A stretch of 8,070 bases of DNA from CAZGHF01 sp043797305 (GTDB lineage Bacteria > Patescibacteriota > Minisyncoccia > UBA6257 > GWB1-50-10), in the NCBI GenBank assembly GCA_043797305.1, contig JAZDPW010000031.1, positions 1 through 8,070 on the forward strand, read 5' to 3'. A program made the position numbers and the translations under genes. The notes beneath the pieces were generated by a model. That model saw nothing but the letters and a program-made list of their open reading frames with translations, did no database searches and was not told the origin of the DNA. Numbering within the stretch: the stretch's first letter is position 1; the number at the start of each line of letters is the position of its first letter. This document shows positions 5,408 to 8,070 of the stretch, piece after piece.

Positions 5408-5479
5408 CGCCCTCGAGAGGAATCGAACCTCTATTACGAGATCCGCAATCTCGCGTCCTATCCGTTGAACGACGAGGGC
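5408..5479 (-). tRNA. tRNA-Arg(GCG), no encoded CCA
   Basis: The acceptor stem GCCCTCG/CGAGGGC is a perfect 7 bp. The D arm is GTTC/GGAC with an 8-nt loop. The anticodon stem CGAGA/TCTCG encloses TTGCGGA, so the anticodon is GCG (Arg, codons CGC and CGU). The T arm is AGAGG/CCTCT with a TTCGATT loop, and the discriminator is G73. CCA must be added after transcription. Bacteria normally use ACG, edited to inosine, for this codon box, so a genomic GCG is unusual. Its first base, G1 (5479), is also the last base of the TAG stop codon of the 162-aa gene upstream. Its promoter is probably that of the upstream unit. Confidence 0.95.
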
Positions 5480-5967
5480 TAAAATCCGAGCCACTCCGAG
5501 ATTACTTCAACGAGCGTTTCCTGATATTCAATCTCGGGAAGCTTTCCCTCCAAAAAATCTTTCGCCTTGTCGGCAAGAACTGAATCAATCGGAATCTTCA
5601 CATAAGGGTTAAGAACCGCTTTCTTTTTAAGGATGATTTCGTTTAATCTCTCCGGACGTTCCCGAACGGCAAAACCATCAAGGCGTCCATAATCATAAAA
5701 GATGTTTTCGCCTATCGCAACTCCTTTATCGGTGATTTTAAAATCAAAAATTTGGGGCCGCCGCTTCGCAAAAAACATCACCGTGGTCGCCGCAATGGCT
5801 ATAAAGATGGCGAAAAAAAAGTTCCCCCAGAGAAAAGAGAGGAAAACGAGAAGAAAGGCAACCAGGCCGACCGTAAGATACCAACCGACTTCTTTTTGGA
5901 TATAGTGGTACTCGGCCGCCCGCCAGCTGATTGCATCCTGATTTTCCTTTTTTATTTTCTTCGGCAT
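5479..5967 (-). CDS. Two-helix membrane protein with C-terminal PH-like domain (tentative), 162 aa
   Basis: ATG 5967 (MPKKIKKEN) is chosen over 5985, which would begin inside tRNA-Glu. After a basic N-terminus and the segment ISWRAAEYHY, two adjacent hydrophobic helices follow (about 30-47 and 49-65), forming a hairpin in the membrane. The remaining ~95 residues are soluble and beta-rich in character (PQIFDFKITDKGVAIGENIF, YDYGRLDGFAVRE), like the small membrane proteins with a bacterial PH-like domain common in Parcubacteria; this family assignment is from memory and tentative. The function is unknown. The gene lies between tRNA-Glu (9 nt upstream) and tRNA-Arg, and its TAG stop shares one base with the tRNA. 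It therefore depends on the tRNA transcript, and no Shine-Dalgarno sequence is visible. Confidence 0.78.
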   Translation of the reverse strand: MPKKIKKENQDAISWRAAEYHYIQKEVGWYLTVGLVAFLLVFLSFLWGNFFFAIFIAIAATTVMFFAKRRPQIFDFKITDKGVAIGENIFYDYGRLDGFAVRERPERLNEIILKKKAVLNPYVKIPIDSVLADKAKDFLEGKLPEIEYQETLVEVISEWLGF

Positions 5968-5976
5968 TTTTATTTG

Positions 5977-6048
5977 TGCTCCCACGGGGAGTCGAACCCC
6001 GGTTACCGGCTTGAAAAGCCGATGTCCTGACCGCTAGACGATAGGAGC
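5977..6048 (-). tRNA. tRNA-Glu(TTC), no encoded CCA
   Basis: The acceptor stem GCTCCTA/TGGGAGC has one G-T pair. The D arm is GTCT/GGAC. The anticodon stem TCGGC/GCCGG encloses TTTTCAA, giving anticodon TTC (glutamate). The T arm is CGGGG/CCCCG with loop TTCGACT, the variable loop is 4 nt, and A73 is not followed by CCA. It lies 11 bp after the copied tRNA-Ser end (6060-6077) and 9 nt before the start codon of the 162-aa gene. Confidence 0.95.
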
Positions 6049-6059
6049 CAAAGGCTCAG

Positions 6060-6077
6060 GCGGAGAGGGTGGGATTC
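6060..6077. repeat. 18-bp direct copy of the tRNA-Ser 3' end
   Basis: The 18 bases here are identical to 6233-6250, which cover the 3' part of the tRNA-Ser T arm, the acceptor 3' strand, the discriminator and one flanking base. The two copies are 173 bp apart and enclose non-coding DNA. No tRNA-like cloverleaf can be built beside this copy, so it is a fragment and not a second gene. The layout resembles an attL/attR pair at a tRNA gene, on a very small scale. Confidence 0.85.
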
Positions 6078-6232
6078 CTCCTCACCCACCCCGCCAAAGC
6101 GGCGGGGTTCCTTCGGAGCCCGGGACCCTCGCTTCTTCATGCCCCGCATGCGCTCGGGTTCCCTTCTCATCCCATTCCACATCTGTAAAGTGTTCTTTCC
6201 GCAGCCCCGGAAGAGCTGCACAAAGAACACCT
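6078..6232 (-). other. Hairpin-rich non-coding spacer between tRNA-Ser and tRNA-Glu
   Basis: This GC-rich DNA is enclosed by the two copies of the tRNA-Ser 3' end. It contains an 8-bp hairpin (6088-6095 with 6101-6108) and, directly behind tRNA-Ser, a larger hairpin (6190-6198 with 6222-6230, plus inner pairs 6201-6205 with 6215-6219). The latter has no T run, so it may be a processing signal or weak terminator. An open frame on the minus strand (6266 to 6003) crosses both flanking tRNAs and is not credible as a gene. Confidence 0.6.
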
Positions 6233-6233
6233 G

Positions 6234-6320
6234 CGGAGAGGGTGGGATTCGAACCCACGAAGGCATTTCTGCCTTAACGCATTAGCAGTGCGCTGCTTTC
6301 GGCCACTCAGCCACCTCTCC
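6234..6320 (-). tRNA. tRNA-Ser(GCT), no encoded CCA
   Basis: This is an 87-nt class II tRNA. The acceptor stem GGAGAGG/CCTCTCC is a perfect 7 bp, the D stem is GCT/AGC, and the anticodon stem GCGCA/TGCGT encloses CTGCTAA, giving anticodon GCT (serine, AGC and AGU). The long variable arm forms a 6-bp hairpin (AAGGCA/TGCCTT), the T arm is GTGGG/CCCAC, and the serine discriminator G73 is present. CAG follows G73, so CCA is not encoded. It is the first gene of the minus-strand tRNA/protein unit and is divergent from infB. Confidence 0.96.
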
Positions 6321-6335
6321 ACATTCATTGAGTTT

Positions 6336-6341
6336 ATTCTA
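6336..6341 (-). promoter_or_regulatory. Possible -10 box of the tRNA-Ser unit
   Basis: TAGAAT on the minus strand (6341 to 6336) lies 15 nt before the tRNA-Ser 5' end. No good -35 is seen at the right distance. It is the best candidate for the start of the tRNA-Ser, tRNA-Glu, 162-aa gene, tRNA-Arg transcript. Confidence 0.4.
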
Positions 6342-6440
6342 ATCCCAAAACATCTTCAAGTCTTTTATTCCAAGCGACGATAAAAATAAATAATTGTTTT
6401 TATGACATTGTCTTGTGAAAGCACTTGTTTTCTGATACGG

Positions 6441-6446
6441 TGTAAT
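6441..6446 (+). promoter_or_regulatory. Possible infB -10 box
   Basis: TGTAAT matches 5 of 6 consensus bases and ends 12 nt before ATG 6459, predicting a leader of about 6 nt. No -35 fits at normal spacing. An alternative is TACGGT (6436-6441) with an extended -10 TG and TTGTGA (6413-6418) 17 nt upstream. The 6321-6458 stretch is otherwise AT-rich spacer between divergent tRNA-Ser and infB. Confidence 0.3.
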
Positions 6447-6458
6447 GCATCTACGCCT

Positions 6459-7895
6459 ATGTCAAGTGAGAAGACGCAACAATTTAAGCGGCCGCCGATT
6501 GTGGTTGTAATGGGACACGTTGACCACGGGAAAACGGCACTTCTTGACCATATAAGAAAGACAAGCGTGGTTGAAGGAGAAGCCGGCGGCATTACCCAAT
6601 CGATCGGAGCCTACGAAATAGTTTATGCCGGCAAAAAAATCACCTTTCTTGATACTCCCGGCCACGAGGCTTTTTCCAAAATGCGCGAGCGCGGCGCAAA
6701 AATCGCCGATATTGCCATCTTGGTTGTCGCCGCCGATGAGGGTGTAAAACCCCAGACCGAAGACGCCTTAAAATACATCCGCAAGGAAGATATGCCTTTT
6801 CTTGTCGCCATAAACAAGATAGACAAACGCAACGCCGATATTGAGCGGACGAAGCAGGGCTTGGTCAAAGCCGGTGTCCTTCTCGAGGGAATGGGCGGCA
6901 ATGTTTCCGCCCAGCTCGTATCGGCAAAAACCGGGGAGGGTGTAAGCGAGCTTTTGGACCTTATACTTCTCGCGGCGGAAATCGAAAACTTTACCTATAA
7001 TCCGGAAAATCCGGCAAAAGGCGTAGTTCTTACCGCCCGACCCGACCCAAAGAGAGGGCTTGCGGTCGGCGTAATCATAACCGACGGAACTCTGAAGAAG
7101 GGCGATGAGGTTCATACGCCGAGTACTTCGGGAAAAGTAAAAGTTCTCGAAGATTTCCTGGGAAAAGAAGCTGCGGAACTCATCCCGAGCGCCCCGGCCG
7201 TTATTGTGGGGTTTCAAAACACGCCGGAGGTCGGAGAAGAATTTTCCACAAATCTCGAGGCGATTGAAAAGAAAGCGGCGGTGAACAGATTTGCCGGGAA
7301 AAAAGCCGAATCGGAAAAAACCGACCTCAGGGTCATCTTAAAAGCCGGCGAAGCCGGCTCTCTGGAAGCGCTTTCGCATATAATCGAGAAAACGGCCGGG
7401 GCGAGAAATATCGTCATTATCGATAAAAGCCCGGGCAATATTCACGAGAGCGACATAAAACTCGCCGGCACAACCGGAGCAATTATTCTCGGATTCCACG
7501 TCAAAACCGACAAGGTGGCGGAGAACACCGCCAAAATGCAGGACCTCGTCATAATGACCTCGGATGTAATTTACGACCTCGAGAAAAACCTCGAGGAATA
7601 TTTGAGTAAAAAAGCGGGACAGGAAAAAGCGACAATCGAGGTGCTTGCGACTTTCGGCAAACTGAAAAACGGCAAGCAAGTGGTGGGCGGCCGGGTTATT
7701 ACCGGTCCCGTCAAAAATCGCGAGAGATTCGAAGTCGTCGAAGGAGGTACGGTAATCGGCAGCGGAAAAATCGTAAATCTCCAATCAGGCAAAAAAGACG
7801 TGGCTCTTGCGGAAAAAGGTGTCGAGGCGGGACTTTTAGTTGAAACGAGCACGGAAATAAAAGCCGGACACCAGCTCACCTTCGGAAATAAATGA
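6459..7895 (+). CDS. infB: Translation initiation factor IF-2, short form
   Basis: From ATG 6459 the protein has 478 aa. It starts almost directly with the GTPase domain: G1 GHVDHGKT (19-26), switch I GGIT (43-46), G3 DTPGHE (65-70), G4 NKID (119-122) and G5 SAK (155-157). Domain II follows (about 183-265), then the C1 segment (about 285-370) and C2, the fMet-tRNA-binding beta barrel (about 390-478). The long N-terminal region of most bacterial IF-2 proteins is absent. IF-2 brings fMet-tRNA to the ribosome and promotes subunit joining. An in-frame ATG at 6402 would add 19 residues, but these hold three Cys while the other 478 have none, so 6459 is preferred. No Shine-Dalgarno sequence is present. 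A probable rbfA follows, the classical infB neighbour. Confidence 0.95.
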   Translation: MSSEKTQQFKRPPIVVVMGHVDHGKTALLDHIRKTSVVEGEAGGITQSIGAYEIVYAGKKITFLDTPGHEAFSKMRERGAKIADIAILVVAADEGVKPQTEDALKYIRKEDMPFLVAINKIDKRNADIERTKQGLVKAGVLLEGMGGNVSAQLVSAKTGEGVSELLDLILLAAEIENFTYNPENPAKGVVLTARPDPKRGLAVGVIITDGTLKKGDEVHTPSTSGKVKVLEDFLGKEAAELIPSAPAVIVGFQNTPEVGEEFSTNLEAIEKKAAVNRFAGKKAESEKTDLRVILKAGEAGSLEALSHIIEKTAGARNIVIIDKSPGNIHESDIKLAGTTGAIILGFHVKTDKVAENTAKMQDLVIMTSDVIYDLEKNLEEYLSKKAGQEKATIEVLATFGKLKNGKQVVGGRVITGPVKNRERFEVVEGGTVIGSGKIVNLQSGKKDVALAEKGVEAGLLVETSTEIKAGHQLTFGNK

Positions 7896-7900
7896 ATCCC

Positions 7901-7998
7901 GTTAGAAATGAAACCAACAATCAAATAATCACTAAACCGGGTATCCGCATCTTTCAAGGCGGTCTGTTTAAAACGTCGCAACTTGTTCCATTTCTAAC
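7901..7998. repeat. 10-bp inverted repeat in the infB-rbfA gap
   Basis: The arms GTTAGAAATG (7901-7910) and CATTTCTAAC (7989-7998) are perfectly complementary and enclose 78 nt of non-coding DNA. The arms lie 5 nt after the infB stop and 3 nt before the rbfA ATG, so they frame the gap almost exactly. No T run follows, so it is not an ordinary terminator. It may be a structured RNA, a regulatory fold hiding the rbfA start, or the ends of a small inserted element. Confidence 0.55.
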
Positions 7999-8001
7999 TG
8001 G

Positions 8002-8070
8002 ATGAGGCCTTTTCGCGAATTGAAAACGGCGAGCATCCTGGAGCACGAATTGAATAACCTTTTTCTCCGC
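8002..8070 (+). CDS. rbfA: Probable ribosome-binding factor A (5' end only; cut by the right edge)
   Basis: Only 23 codons are in the window: MRPFRELKTASILEHELNNLFLR. The pattern of basic and hydrophobic residues followed by a helix ending in L-x-R fits the N-terminal helix of RbfA, and infB-rbfA is a conserved gene order. RbfA is a small KH-fold protein that binds the 30S subunit and helps 16S rRNA maturation. An in-frame stop at 7969-7971 limits upstream extension, and ATG 8002 is the first good start. No Shine-Dalgarno sequence is visible. With so few residues the call rests largely on position. Confidence 0.55.
   Translation, partial: MRPFRELKTASILEHELNNLFLR

Noticed and set aside
5211..5482. 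Two plus-strand open frames across the tRNA-Arg region.
   Set aside because: They run antisense through tRNA-Arg and the terminator, and their ends are translated tRNA sequence.
6060..6140. Second, decayed tRNA gene beside the copied tRNA-Ser end.
   Set aside because: Only the 3' acceptor and part of the T arm match; no D or anticodon arm can be built.
6003..6266. Minus-strand frame of 87 codons rich in Arg.
   Set aside because: It crosses parts of tRNA-Ser and tRNA-Glu and the repeat-bounded spacer; no domain or promoter supports it.
458..6346. Shared 11-nt word ATTCTAATCCC at 458-468 and 6336-6346.
   Set aside because: Too short and without common flanks; probably chance.
6402..6458. Upstream in-frame ATG of infB adding 19 residues, with AATAAT 7 nt before it.
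   Set aside because: The added residues contain three Cys, against none in the other 478, with codon choice unlike the rest. The AATAAT box has no good -35. The start is not fully excluded, since the box spacing resembles the leaderless pattern.
1..8070. CRISPR array, transposase or phage genes.
   Set aside because: No regularly spaced repeats and no frame with transposase, integrase or phage motifs were seen; the repeats here are single pairs.

Overview
The window looks like a stretch of a Candidate Phyla Radiation (Patescibacteria) chromosome, most likely Parcubacteria-like. This rests on gene content and style: short genes, an IF-2 without its N-terminal extension, almost no Shine-Dalgarno sequences, tRNA genes mixed with short membrane-protein genes, and a pilM/comF pair. 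TGA is a real stop codon here (comF and infB end with it), so the lineage is not one that reads TGA as glycine. The taxonomic call is inference; no rRNA gene is present.

Layout, left to right. Positions 1-458 (minus) hold the 5' part of pilM. A 24-bp perfect inverted repeat fills the 50-bp gap to the divergent comF (509-1255, plus). clpP (1304-1888) and tyrS (1944-3107) follow on the plus strand, each with its own promoter and separated by a clear terminator. From 3100 to 6320 everything is on the minus strand. Read in the direction of transcription it runs: tRNA-Ser(GCT), tRNA-Glu(TTC), a 162-aa two-helix membrane protein, tRNA-Arg(GCG), a terminator, a 66-aa membrane-anchored peptide, tRNA-Gly(GCC), a 74-aa membrane protein, a Ca2+/cation exchanger, and a membrane-anchored cupredoxin that meets tyrS tail to tail. 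On the right, infB (6459-7895, plus) is followed by the start of a probable rbfA (8002 to the window edge).

The functions are mostly housekeeping: translation (TyrRS, IF-2, RbfA, four tRNAs), protein turnover (ClpP), DNA uptake and type IV pili (PilM, ComF), and an envelope module (exchanger, cupredoxin, small membrane proteins).

Three things stand out. First, at least four protein genes have a good -10 box ending only 7-9 nt before the ATG, so their mRNAs should be leaderless. Second, tRNA-Ser and tRNA-Arg are each followed, 173-181 bp downstream, by a partial copy of their own 3' end enclosing hairpin-rich non-coding DNA, which looks like a family of very small tRNA-targeted elements. Third, tRNA and protein genes are interleaved so tightly that one stop codon shares a base with a tRNA, and tRNA excision would leave near-leaderless mRNAs. 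Smaller oddities are tRNA-Arg(GCG), tRNA-Gly with A73, and a cupredoxin with Glu at the axial Met position.
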